64,000 nucleotides of DNA, taken from an uncultured Verrucomicrobiota bacterium. GTDB lineage: Bacteria; Verrucomicrobiota; Verrucomicrobiia; Opitutales; Seribacteraceae. Shown one piece after another: positions 1 to 9,400 of this stretch (positions are counted from its first letter, which is position 1; each line of letters starts with the position of its first letter). The stretch is taken from contig CACMBV010000009.1 of the NCBI GenBank assembly GCA_902612125.1, forward strand, positions 17,473 through 81,472, written 5' to 3'. The notes under the pieces were generated by a model. That model ran no database searches and was not told the DNA's origin. It saw only the letters and a program-made list of their open reading frames with translations. The position numbers and the translations under genes are program-made.

Positions 1-806
1 ATTTGGCTTCCGCGACAGAAATTTGAGGAAATACGGTCAATTATTTTTTGTTTATTTTTAAAAAAATAAAAAGCATCGTGACAAAAAAAGGAAGCGGAAC
101 CGCAGGAAGTGGAAAAAGGAAACATTTTACCAGACTCAAGGTCAGCGGCGATCATTGGAAAAGATTGAACCAATCTCGCTTTTCTGGAAATCCACAACTT
201 AGAAAATACAAAATCTACGCAAATTCCCTGAATACCCATTTGTTCAAGAATGGATGAGAAGTGACCAATTCCGCAACACAGATCAACAAAAAGGTTTGCA
301 GGATCAAGAAAATTATTGAGCAATCCCAAACCTGAAAAGAAACTCGGGGTGTTTGGCCTGAGTTGAAAATATTGGCAAACTCTGCCATAGTTCAAGGCTT
401 CCATCGTACCACTTGCGTCAAAGGTATTGTCAGGATTGAGCAAGTAATTTTCAGCGATTTCAAGGGCTATTTCAAAGCGGGGAAATTGAAGAGCGTAATT
501 ATCTGAGTCAGAAAGGGCGTAAGCCAAAGCATGGGCCCATTTGCAGTCTCGAATCTCAGTGCAAATTTTTTTGGCCAAGTCGTGCCTGCTTGCATTTAAA
601 AAAATGATTCCGTCAATTTGTGGCCATCCTTCGAAAGAGGGATTTTGGGTGTCTTTCCAGAAGCCCCATGGCTCTTGACCGGGAGCGTTGGGAATGGGTT
701 CGAAAATAAGCTCAGAGCAAGTATTCGGATCATATAGTTTGGGGAGACCAGAAGAATTAGTATTAAATCCAGTAGAAGAACTCCGATGAGGTTCTATCTT
801 GATCAT
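1..806 (-). CDS. Class I SAM-dependent methyltransferase, partial (C-terminus beyond left edge)
   Basis: The reverse strand is open from an ATG at 806-804 to the window edge, 268 codons with no stop, so the gene is cut by the boundary. The ATG overlaps the stop of the upstream HD-like gene as ATGA (806-803), which indicates translational coupling. Residues 174-181 read VDLCCGIG, the glycine-rich SAM-binding motif I of Rossmann methyltransferases. They are followed by an acidic strand end at D199 (VDF) and an AADLESGKMFPF segment (220-231) resembling motif II/III. The roughly 170 residues before the SAM site are not recognised. The substrate is unknown. Sharing an operon with an EboD-type cyclase suggests tailoring of a small molecule, which is inference. 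Some bases here are also open on the plus strand (48-257), but that shadow frame has no supporting motif. Confidence 0.8.
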   Translation of the reverse strand, partial: MIKIEPHRSSSTGFNTNSSGLPKLYDPNTCSELIFEPIPNAPGQEPWGFWKDTQNPSFEGWPQIDGIIFLNASRHDLAKKICTEIRDCKWAHALAYALSDSDNYALQFPRFEIALEIAENYLLNPDNTFDASGTMEALNYGRVCQYFQLRPNTPSFFSGLGLLNNFLDPANLFVDLCCGIGHFSSILEQMGIQGICVDFVFSKLWISRKARLVQSFPMIAADLESGKMFPFSTSCGSASFFCHDAFYFFKNKQKIIDRISSNFCRGSQ

Positions 807-1705
807 GAAATTAATCCAAAGGATTTTAATGTATCCAGTTGAAAGCTTTTGACTGGCCCGTCATGAATGAGATCCAGTTCTTCGATGGCATGGGTAACTG
901 AGAAACTATGGGCTGTTTCGTAATACTGCATTTGTAATACCCGATCCAAACAGTCAGCCGCATGGAATGCTTTGGCAACCGGAGAGGAGGCCTCTTCGAT
1001 TTCTTTAAAAAGACGGGATATCTTAGAATTCGTGCGACTCGAAAGGCTTGACATGGCAAGAGATCTTGCTGATTCGATTGATTTGGTAAGATGGTTTCCC
1101 AACAGACATTCTCCTGCATATCCAGAGTCTGGCAGGGTCAAGTTATGTAGATGATGAAAAAGACCAATTAAAAAAGAGTCAGTTGGGTCACTGCCATAGA
1201 ATGGAGAAAGTAAAAATGCATAGGCAGCGACCATCATGCAATGATCAGCATGAGACTCGACCGGATATAAAACGACCCTGGGCTTACCCGGGGTGGTGGG
1301 ACCCGCTCTTGGTTGTGAAATGAGACCATTAACTAATTTATTTGAACGAAGTTTGGGATCGTCAAACGAAACCAAACTATTACTGGTTTCAAGTCTGAGA
1401 TTTATTTTCAGGGCATCGAGTTCGACCTGAAACGAATCGATCGTTTCCCGGAAGATGTTGAGTATTTGGTCGGCAGTCAAACCGACGGAGCTGAGGTTGT
1501 TGTAATTTAAGAATCCCAGCCTGGAACCAGCCAGAAACATGGTAACCAGTTGTTCAATTGATTTGTCGGAATTCGGTGGATCGCAATACTCAACTGCCAC
1601 TGCGAACGCAGCTTCAGCAAAAGACAAACCATTCGAGGTGTTGGACTTAATCCTTTTGAGCTCATTGAGTTCTTTAAAAAGAGAAAGGGCGTGAGTCGGA
1701 TGCAT
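803..1705 (-). CDS. HD-domain-like protein, possible metal-dependent phosphohydrolase
   Basis: A 300-residue protein with no signal peptide. The central and C-terminal part resembles HD-superfamily hydrolases: a first histidine helix ESHADHCMMVA (150-160), then GLFHHLHN (181-188) where the family has the paired His-Asp, and later FHAADCLDR as the distal Asp helix. The canonical HD doublet is HH here (H184-H185), so catalysis may be altered or lost. The N-terminal ~110 residues are unassigned. It lies 24 bp after the EboD-like gene and overlaps the following methyltransferase gene by 4 bp, so the three are probably co-transcribed. It does not look like EboA or another known Ebo subunit. The HD assignment is a motif-level reading and is moderately sure; the substrate is unknown. 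Confidence 0.6.
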   Translation of the reverse strand: MHPTHALSLFKELNELKRIKSNTSNGLSFAEAAFAVAVEYCDPPNSDKSIEQLVTMFLAGSRLGFLNYNNLSSVGLTADQILNIFRETIDSFQVELDALKINLRLETSNSLVSFDDPKLRSNKLVNGLISQPRAGPTTPGKPRVVLYPVESHADHCMMVAAYAFLLSPFYGSDPTDSFLIGLFHHLHNLTLPDSGYAGECLLGNHLTKSIESARSLAMSSLSSRTNSKISRLFKEIEEASSPVAKAFHAADCLDRVLQMQYYETAHSFSVTHAIEELDLIHDGPVKSFQLDTLKSFGLIS

Positions 1706-1729
1706 GTAAGTTGTTCATGAGGAATTCAA

Positions 1730-2944
1730 TTATAGAGAAGACCCTAACTCTTGAGAAAGAGATTCGAGCTCATTAATTGAATCACGCATAATCTTTTGTG
1801 AGATCGAATGAACATTAATTGGATGACCGGGAGATTCGATCAGGGTAACAGTTAAAATTCCCCCGAGATGTTGTCTAAATTCTTCCAACCCCATAAGAAT
1901 TACGTCAGTATTTCTCATTAATGGATGGAAAGTGGGGAGACCCATGTCAGCCAGGCATTTTATGGCCTTGTGGCAATAATCAGTAGCCAAACCGTGCACT
2001 TTTGAACTGTAAATGCAGTCCAAGGCAACCCCGATGGCTACTGCTTCTCCGTGCCTTATTTCGTACTTGGAGAGAGGTTCAAGTTTGTGAGCAGACCAGT
2101 GTCCAAAATCCAAGGGTCTGGCAGTTTCCGATTCGAAGGGATCTCCCCCTTTGGTAATGTGATCCAAATGAAACAATACCGATTGGGTAATGGCCTCCTT
2201 ACATATCGCTGGATTTCTTTTGTTGATATCGAATGCGTGAGCACATAACCAAGAGAACTTTTCAGGACTTTTCAATAAGAACACTTTCAATGCCTCACTG
2301 AAACCACAATGGAAATCCCTGTCGGAGAGTGATTCAAGAATACCGTAATCATTAATTACTCCCCATGGAACGCTGAAAGAGCCCAACCAGTTTTTTTTGC
2401 CAAAATGATTGATTGCATTTTTGACGCCGACCCCTGAATCAGCCTGTGAAAGGGTAGTGGCAGGGACTCGGATAATTCTGATTCCACGGTGGGCAAGGGC
2501 AGCAGCATAACCAACGGAATCTAGAGCGGCCCCACCGCCAATTGCTAAAACATAGCTTCTCCTGTCCAAATCATCATAATTGAAGGAAGTCCACATTTCT
2601 TCAATGATTTGGTTATTCATTTTGGAGTTTTCTCCCCCGGGGGTTGTATGAAAGCCCCTGTAATCAATTGATGAAGAGTTGGTCAAAAGATTATCGATGG
2701 ATTCAACTTTCTCGGGAGAAAATTTCAAAACCCCGGAGTCAATCCAAGCCTGAACTTTTGGCAAAGTTTCGTTAGACCGTTCAAATAAATCTTCCAAGAC
2801 TCCAAAATCGCTGGAAAATAAATTTTGACTCGAGCGAAGTCTGATTGTGAATGGCACATTGAAGTTGACATTTTTCGAGGGCAGGGATTTTGGATGGTTA
2901 TCGTCACAAAAGAGGAGAGTGTTATCTTGAATTGAATTATTCAC
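1730..2944 (-). CDS. eboD: EboD-type 3-dehydroquinate synthase-like sugar-phosphate cyclase
   Basis: A 404-residue member of the dehydroquinate synthase (sugar phosphate cyclase) fold, which closes a sugar phosphate into a carbocycle using NAD and a metal ion. The NAD-binding stretch AIGGGAALDSVGYAAA (134-149) and RVPATTLSQADSGVGVKN (159-176) are present. The three metal ligands of the family can be placed at E217 (GFSEALK), H282 (DFGHWSAHKLE) and H298 (RHGEAVAIG). The DFGHWSAHKLE, GGDPFE and EEFRQHLGG signatures, together with a ~30-residue N-terminal extension, match EboD of the eboABCDEF cluster rather than housekeeping AroB. In characterised bacteria that cluster serves export or maturation of small molecules such as scytonemin monomer. 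The other ebo genes are not in the window; they may lie beyond the left edge or be missing. First gene of a minus-strand group with the HD-like and methyltransferase genes. Confidence 0.85.
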   Translation of the reverse strand: MNNSIQDNTLLFCDDNHPKSLPSKNVNFNVPFTIRLRSSQNLFSSDFGVLEDLFERSNETLPKVQAWIDSGVLKFSPEKVESIDNLLTNSSSIDYRGFHTTPGGENSKMNNQIIEEMWTSFNYDDLDRRSYVLAIGGGAALDSVGYAAALAHRGIRIIRVPATTLSQADSGVGVKNAINHFGKKNWLGSFSVPWGVINDYGILESLSDRDFHCGFSEALKVFLLKSPEKFSWLCAHAFDINKRNPAICKEAITQSVLFHLDHITKGGDPFESETARPLDFGHWSAHKLEPLSKYEIRHGEAVAIGVALDCIYSSKVHGLATDYCHKAIKCLADMGLPTFHPLMRNTDVILMGLEEFRQHLGGILTVTLIESPGHPINVHSISQKIMRDSINELESLSQELGSSL

Positions 2945-3187
2945 ACACTTAGAACGAAGAAAGAATATTAAAAGTTTAACACAGGACTCAGAAGTAAGTA
3001 AATTTTATGTGAGCAGATAAGTCAGATTATATTTCATTTGAGATCAATTTTCTATGATTTTCTTGCCGGGGTTTCTTACAATTTCACGCAAGGACATCAA
3101 AAAACGAATAGCGATACTTAAATTTTTAGTACAACACAAATTTTACCTAAGCATATCCCCTTACAAACCTATAAACATAAGAACTAA

Positions 3188-4336
3188 ATGAAATACTTGG
3201 TAAGTTTACTATTCAGTCTGTTTTGCAGTGCATCTCTGGTTGGTATTCATCCAGTTAAATTCGAAATGCAGCTGTTGGCTGTGGATGCAAATGAAGGCCT
3301 TGCCGTTGCTGATTTTGACAAGGATGGAAAGCTCGATGTCTCCGCCGGTCGCAACTGGTACCGGAACCCTGGAAAGTCCGGAGCCTGGGTTCCCAGACCC
3401 CTGCGCATAATCGAAGACAGAGGGGGCTATGCCCACTCCAATGGCGAACATGCTTACGATGTCGATGGCGACGGCTGGATCGATGTCATATCGAACAGTT
3501 TTTGGCTGCCTGAAGTGCACTGGTATCGAAATCCGGGAGAAAAAGGTCTGAAGTGGGGCCGGTTATGGGAGCAGAATCTATTGATTGATACCCGGCAGAA
3601 AACCAACGAACTCTGCCAGTTTCTTGATATTGACGGTGACGGCAAACGCGAATGGATTGCCAACCAATGGAACAAGCAGGCACCCATGATGGTCTGGTAT
3701 CAGGATGAAAAAGGAAAATTCAAAGGTCACACAATTGGGCCACAAAGCGGACATGGGATCGGATTTGGGGATCTAAACAATGACGGACGAAGTGATATTG
3801 TGATCGGTACGGGCTGGTACGAAAGACCAAAGGGTGATCCGTATGCTGGACCATGGAAGTATCACCCAAGCTGGACCATGAGTTTGTCCTGTCCGGTGCT
3901 GATTCGCGACCTCAATGACGATGGCAAGAGCGATCTGATATGGGGTAAAGGGCATGATTACGGTGTATTCGCATGGCTGGGCAAGGGCTTTGATAATGAC
4001 GGAAACTTTCTTTACGATGAAGTCAAGATCGACGATTCATTCAGTCAGGCACATGCACTACACTTCGCCGATCTGGACGGCGATGGGGTCGATGAATTGA
4101 TTACCGGTAAGCGTGTTTACGGACATAATGGACGGGATCCGGGTGCCGATGATGTTCCGGTGGTGATGTACTACACTTGGGACAAAGAGTTCAAGAATCT
4201 CAGCAAGCAGGTTGCGGCCAAAGGAGCTGGTATCGGATTACATATTGTCACTGCCGACCTCGATGGAGACGGCGATCTTGAGATCGTCGTACCCGGTAAA
4301 GAAGGTACCCAGATTCTCTGGAATATGCAAATATAG
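3188..4336 (+). CDS. Secreted FG-GAP/VCBS-repeat protein
   Basis: A 382-residue protein with a clear Sec signal peptide (MKYLVSLLFSLFCSASLVG). At least seven calcium-loop-like motifs are spread along it: DFDKDGKLD, DVDGDGWID, DIDGDGKRE, DLNNDGRSD, DLNDDGKSD, DLDGDGVDE and DLDGDGDLE. This is the pattern of FG-GAP/VCBS repeats folding into a calcium-binding beta-propeller. Such proteins are abundant in Verrucomicrobia and Planctomycetes, where they are secreted or surface-exposed and thought to bind polymers or proteins. No catalytic domain is visible. Its stop codon (4334-4336) directly abuts the stop of the convergent gene at 4337-4339, leaving no room for a terminator. The 243 bp upstream are shared with the divergent eboD gene. 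Confidence 0.8.
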   Translation: MKYLVSLLFSLFCSASLVGIHPVKFEMQLLAVDANEGLAVADFDKDGKLDVSAGRNWYRNPGKSGAWVPRPLRIIEDRGGYAHSNGEHAYDVDGDGWIDVISNSFWLPEVHWYRNPGEKGLKWGRLWEQNLLIDTRQKTNELCQFLDIDGDGKREWIANQWNKQAPMMVWYQDEKGKFKGHTIGPQSGHGIGFGDLNNDGRSDIVIGTGWYERPKGDPYAGPWKYHPSWTMSLSCPVLIRDLNDDGKSDLIWGKGHDYGVFAWLGKGFDNDGNFLYDEVKIDDSFSQAHALHFADLDGDGVDELITGKRVYGHNGRDPGADDVPVVMYYTWDKEFKNLSKQVAAKGAGIGLHIVTADLDGDGDLEIVVPGKEGTQILWNMQI

Positions 4337-5227
4337 CTAAATTTGGTCGAGAAATTCATGGAGTTCTGCCCCTGCATTTAAATTTTCGATCCAATGACTG
4401 GGAATGGATGCCATACCGTTGGCTGCCCCCAGAAGCATGCCTAAAACTAAACCGCGGGCACAGTTATCTCCTCCTGCCATCGCGTTCTCAATAAATGCAG
4501 TTTCGATATTATCTCCATGTTTTAGGGCAAGGAAAAGAACCGAGGGGAGGGCGGATGAAATGGAACAGGCGGGTCCAAGCTTGTTGATTGCGTACACAGC
4601 CCTTTCTTCGAGAACGGAGTTAGCCTGGGCAAGTGCCCATTCAGGTGCGGTTTCCCGGAGGGTATCCAGCAGATTGGCTCCATGGATGAGCCGGTGACCA
4701 GCCTGAGCAAGAAAGGTTGCGGATTCTTCCGCCTCCTTGGACCGATGAGTCAGAATGGTCTGCTCGACTGCCGCCCGTACTACTTCCTCTTCGGAAAAAT
4801 CAGCAAGGAAAGTTAGCAATGGAGCAATTCTTGCGGGCCCGGCAATCTCAACCGAATCACTGCCTCCCAAGGTTTTGTCGGATTGATTTTGCAGATTGGC
4901 CAAGGTGGATTTCGTCGCACCGTCTACATAATCGTGGTAGTCGGGCCACATCCCTAGCCAGTCATCCATAAAACCAACAGCTTCCCATCGTTTCTCTTTT
5001 TTGAGATAATTTAGCAGGCACAAAGATTGATCGCCCACATGACCCTGGTCTCCAGCCAGTTTGCGGGGATGATAGGATTCAGGTCCAGGAGTCTTGTAAT
5101 GGGTAATGCGTCCGTGTTTCTCCTCCAGCTCTTGGGTGTCATAAATCCAGTGAACCCCGAGAGAGAGGGCATCGGCGCAAAAAGTTCCGTAAAGTAAGCC
5201 TGATTTCTTGTCATTAATCATGATCAT
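4337..5227 (-). CDS. ADP-ribosylglycohydrolase family protein
   Basis: A 296-residue cytosolic protein of the all-helical ADP-ribosylglycohydrolase (ARH/DraG) fold. The N-terminus (GLLYGTFCADALSLGVHW) matches the family's GxxxGDALG-type first helix and the C-terminus has the second metal site region AGGDNCARGLVLGMLLGA, where family members usually read GGDTD. The central acidic cluster normally seen as TDDT appears only as VGDQSLCLL, so magnesium ligation and activity are uncertain. Members remove ADP-ribose from proteins or small molecules; some bacterial ones have other substrates. Two in-frame ATGs lie close together at the start (residues 1 and 3). It is a single gene, convergent with the FG-GAP gene with zero intergenic bases. 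Confidence 0.75.
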   Translation of the reverse strand: MIMINDKKSGLLYGTFCADALSLGVHWIYDTQELEEKHGRITHYKTPGPESYHPRKLAGDQGHVGDQSLCLLNYLKKEKRWEAVGFMDDWLGMWPDYHDYVDGATKSTLANLQNQSDKTLGGSDSVEIAGPARIAPLLTFLADFSEEEVVRAAVEQTILTHRSKEAEESATFLAQAGHRLIHGANLLDTLRETAPEWALAQANSVLEERAVYAINKLGPACSISSALPSVLFLALKHGDNIETAFIENAMAGGDNCARGLVLGMLLGAANGMASIPSHWIENLNAGAELHEFLDQI

Positions 5228-5360
5228 AGATCATATTCGGAAGGGATGATTTTGAAAGCTCAGCTTTTGATCAAGTTGTGAAGGGCTCTAATTCAAAGGA
5301 AAAAGAGTTTTGTCTTTTTTGTAAGAAACGAAAAACTGTAAACTTTTAAACTATGTGATC

Positions 5361-6395
5361 ATGCCCTCTTTCTTATTATACCTTAAATTACTTTTTCCTA
5401 CATGGGTGGTTTTATCATGTTCGGTAACTGGGGATTGTCGTGCGAAAAGTGCAGTCCCACTTTTTCAGAATGGAGACCGGGTCGCGTTTGTGGGGGGCGG
5501 GTTGATGGAAAGGGCACGGTTGAATGGGTTTCTGGAAACAACTCTTTCAAAGGCCGCAGGGGCAGAAGTAAGTGGACTTAGATTTCGTAATCTCGGATGG
5601 AGCGGGGATACGGTGTATAACGATGCCCGCTCCTACTTTGGCAAACCCCAGGAGGGCAGGGATCGATTGGGGAGAATCATCGCGGAATGGAAGCCCAATG
5701 TTGTTTTCCTGAATTATGGGGCGGAGGTCGCCTTGTCAGAAGGTATGCCATGGACGGACGAACCAGAAGTGAAAAAACAATCGGCGGGAAAGTGGGAAGA
5801 CAGCATGAAGGTATTTTTGGAGGGTTATCAAAAATTGGTCGATGCAATCCAAAAAAAAGCCGGTGATAATCTCAGGGAGGTTGTGGTGGTAGTACCGCCT
5901 CCCCTTGAAAATCTCGGCCCACCTCTTCCCGATCATCAAAATAGTAACATTCGAATGGGTAAGGTTCGAGACGCCCTCGCTGGTTTTGCCAAAAGGAACC
6001 AGGCACGCTGGGTTGATCTGTTTGCCCAGATGGGCGGAGATAAGATGAACGGAAAAATCATTCCCAATCCATTGACGCACGATGGTCTGCATTTTACGGA
6101 TTTTGGATATCAGGAACTAGCCAAACATGTTTCTCACGGATTGGGCTTTCCTCCTGAAGATCCTGACTTCTCAGATTCCCTCACCCATAATTTAAGAAAA
6201 AAGATTATTGAGAAAAATCGATTGTTTTTTCATCGCTGGCGTCCCGCCAATGAAACTTATCTGTTTCTTTTTCGAAAGCACGAACAGGGTAATAACGCCA
6301 AAGAAATTCCCCAATTTGATCCCCTGATCAAGAAACAGGAAACCGCGATTGAAAAGATGCGTAATCAACTGCTCAAAAAAGAAGCCATCAATTAA
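5361..6395 (+). CDS. SGNH/GDSL-hydrolase-like secreted protein lacking the usual catalytic serine
   Basis: About 344 residues, with an N-terminal hydrophobic signal segment. I chose ATG 5361; an in-frame GTG lies six bases upstream. The SGNH blocks can be followed: block I is FVGGGLMERA where a GDS motif is expected, block II is LGWSGDT, block III NYGAE, and block V THDGLHFTDFGY with the Asp and His. The nucleophilic serine position is therefore glycine, so this copy may bind rather than hydrolyse esters, or use another nucleophile. It is the first gene of a plus-strand run and ends 21 bp before the large PVC-type dehydrogenase; genes of this type commonly precede such dehydrogenases in PVC bacteria. 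The charged C-terminal tail (~90 residues) is unassigned. Confidence 0.75.
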   Translation: MPSFLLYLKLLFPTWVVLSCSVTGDCRAKSAVPLFQNGDRVAFVGGGLMERARLNGFLETTLSKAAGAEVSGLRFRNLGWSGDTVYNDARSYFGKPQEGRDRLGRIIAEWKPNVVFLNYGAEVALSEGMPWTDEPEVKKQSAGKWEDSMKVFLEGYQKLVDAIQKKAGDNLREVVVVVPPPLENLGPPLPDHQNSNIRMGKVRDALAGFAKRNQARWVDLFAQMGGDKMNGKIIPNPLTHDGLHFTDFGYQELAKHVSHGLGFPPEDPDFSDSLTHNLRKKIIEKNRLFFHRWRPANETYLFLFRKHEQGNNAKEIPQFDPLIKKQETAIEKMRNQLLKKEAIN

Positions 6396-6416
6396 ACTTC
6401 CGTCCATCCTGAGATC

Positions 6417-9400
6417 ATGAAAAAAGCAGCTTTTTTATTCTTTTCATTTCTTTTATCCCTCGCTCATTTACCTGCCCAGCGTGGTTTGACCAGGATACCG
6501 GACACATCCATCAAAGCTCAGCTGGATGCCTTTATTCTGCCAGAGGGGGCCAAGATCAATCTCTTTGCGAGCGAGCCCGTGGTACGAAATCCCATTCATA
6601 TGAACTGGGATGCACAAGGCAGATTATGGGTGGTGGGCAGCCCCTTGTATCCCCATATTAAACCCGGCCAGGAGGAGTCGGATCAGGTGGTTATACTCGA
6701 AGACACCACCGGAGACGGAGTGGCAGACCAGCATACGGTTTTTGCGGATGATCTTCATATACCCACCGGTGTGCTTCCAGGGGACGGGGGAGTCTATGTC
6801 GCCAACAGCAATAATGTCCTCTTTTTAAAAGATACCAATGGTGATGGCAAAGCGGATCATCGCAAGGTTGTTCTTTCCGGGTTTGGCACGGAGGATACCC
6901 ACCATATTGTACACACTTTCCGGTGGGGACCGGAAGGAATGATGTGGCTCAATCAGTCGATTTATATTCATACCCATCTTGATACTCCTTATGGAATACG
7001 CAGATTACTTGGTGGCGGGATGTGGCACTATCGTCCGGAAACCCGTCGATCGGAAGTCTTCATGAAGGGATTAGTAAATCCTTGGGGTCATGTTTTTGAC
7101 CAATGGGGGCAAAGCTTTATGACCGATGGAGCCGGTGGACAGGGAATCAATTTTGTTTATCCACGATCCGTTTTTGTGGCCTCACCCGGAGCCTCCCGCA
7201 GATTACAGGGTCTGAATCCGGGGCAACCCAAGTTGTGTGGTTTGGAAGTCTTATCGGGTAGTCATATCCCCGTTCATTGGCGTGAGGCATTAGCCTCTCC
7301 TGATTTTCGGGGCCATCGCATCAAAACTTACCGATTGAGTAATAAGGGAAGTGCATATGAATCCAGGGAATATAAAGAATTGCTTGCATCCAGACACGGG
7401 GCTTTTCGTCCGATTGATGTTAAAATGGGTCCCGACGGAGCGATCTATGTGGCCGATTTATACAATCCGATCATTCAGCATGGTGAAGTTGATTTTCGCG
7501 ATCCCAGACGTGATCATAAGCATGGGCGGATCTGGCGGATCAGTTTTCCGGAAAATCCTCCAGCCCCTTTTACCAAGCCGGCCAATATGAAGGCCATGGC
7601 TCTGGCTGAAGCCTTGCTTTTTTCCGAGGAGAATATTGTCAGGGAGTTGGCCACCGCTGAATTACGAACCCGTAATCCAGGTAAGATGTTGTTGGCATTA
7701 AATTCCCTGAAGCTAGAAGATGATCTTCATAAGGTTAGACGAGTCTGGGCAACCCAGGCCCTAAACCGATTGGATATGGGGTTGGCTAAACAATTGACCC
7801 AATCGAAATCACCCAAGGCAAGGGCAGCCGGACTGCGTGCCATTTATTACGATGCAGCCAATAAAAAATACAAAAACTTGCTTTCCATTGCTGAAGAAGC
7901 GGTTTCGGATCCATCTCCGCATGTTCGTTTATGGGGGGTGAGCTTGTTGGCTCAATTGGATGACCCCCAAACTGTCTCCATTGCATTGCGTGCACTGGAG
8001 AGTGTGGAAGTTGATGACTTTTTGGACTTTGCGGTGTGGTCCATCTGCAGGGAACATCGTGACCGCTGGGTGAATGAAATGAAAACCAGGGGAGAGAATC
8101 AATTCAACAGCTTGACACAGCTTCTCTTTGCCTCTTCTGCAATCGGAGAGCCACTGGGTGCTGATCAAATCCTAGCTTCGATTGCCAATGGTAAGATCAT
8201 GGAAGATAAACAAATTTGGGAAGTTGCCAATTGGATTTCCAACAAAGGTTCTCCTGCCCATCTGCAAAAATTGCTGGATCTTTCACAGCAAACGAATTCT
8301 GTGAGTCAACAGCATGCGTATCTGAATGCCATGCTTAATGCTAGGAAGATTCGCAAAATCAACCCATCAGGAAGCCTCGAAACGGTTATGAAATTCTTAC
8401 AAAGCGAGAATGACACGGTTTGGAGTACCGCGGTTGAATTGGCTGGTTTATGGAAACTGGACTCTGCCCGCACAAGCCTGGAGACCACCCTGAAACAAAC
8501 CGATTCCAAGCAGGTAAGAAGGAAAGCAGCTATCAATGCCTTAATCGCAATGGGTGGAGAAAAGACACGCAAATTTTTGGATCAGCAAATTCAAAATCCA
8601 CAGGTTTCTTATTCCCAAAAATCAACCTTGATTAAAGGGCAGATCAAAATTCAGCCAATGTTGGCAGCCCGCCGGGCTACCGCTCTACTTGGTAATCTTC
8701 CGGAAGGGCAGGAACCGAACGACTTGATATCTGCGTTTATTTCCAACAAAGGAGCCACGCAGGCTTTGATCAAAGAACTTGAGAATAGCAAACTACCCGA
8801 AGTAGTGGCATTGAAGGGGATGCAGTTGGCGGAGAGCGCACCCACGCGTCCGCAGGCTCTTATCGAAGCATTGCAAAAAGCCGGAGATTTGAAGCCAATG
8901 ATGATGAGCCTGTCGAAAAAAGAAATGATCGCATTAATCGATCGGGTCAAATCCCAGGGTAATGCTACCCGTGGAGAGGCTGTTTATCGTCGTGAAAATT
9001 TGCAGTGTGTGGCCTGTCATGCGATTGGCGAAGTGGGTGGCGTAATCGGTCCGAACTTGGTTTCGATTGGCGCCAGTGCCCCGGTTGACTATTTGATCGA
9101 GTCACTCCTTGAACCAAGTAAGAAAATTAAGGAAGGTTACCATACCAACCTGATCACCCTGAAAAACGGGGACTCTCACGCGGGTGGTATTATGAGTGAA
9201 ACGGACACGGAAGTGGTTATTCGTGATCTTACTGGAAGGCATAACCGCGTCGCAAAGAGAGACATCACAAGCCAGACAATTTCCCCAGTTTCCCTAATGC
9301 CGGTTGGGTTGACCGCTCAATTGCGGGAGGATGAGTTTGTGGACCTTGTCCGATTCATGGTGGAACTTGGTAAGGAGGGAAAGTTTAAAACCGGCACCCA

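Noticed and set aside
48..257. Plus-strand 69-codon frame with basic product
   Set aside because: It lies wholly antisense to the partial methyltransferase, whose motif I and coupling to the upstream gene show that the minus strand is coding.
3157..3167. CCCCTTACAAA upstream of the FG-GAP gene, repeated at 39376-39386 upstream of the Gfo/Idh gene
   Set aside because: An 11-base match between upstream regions is expected by chance about as often as it is seen in a window of this size, and no third copy was noticed.
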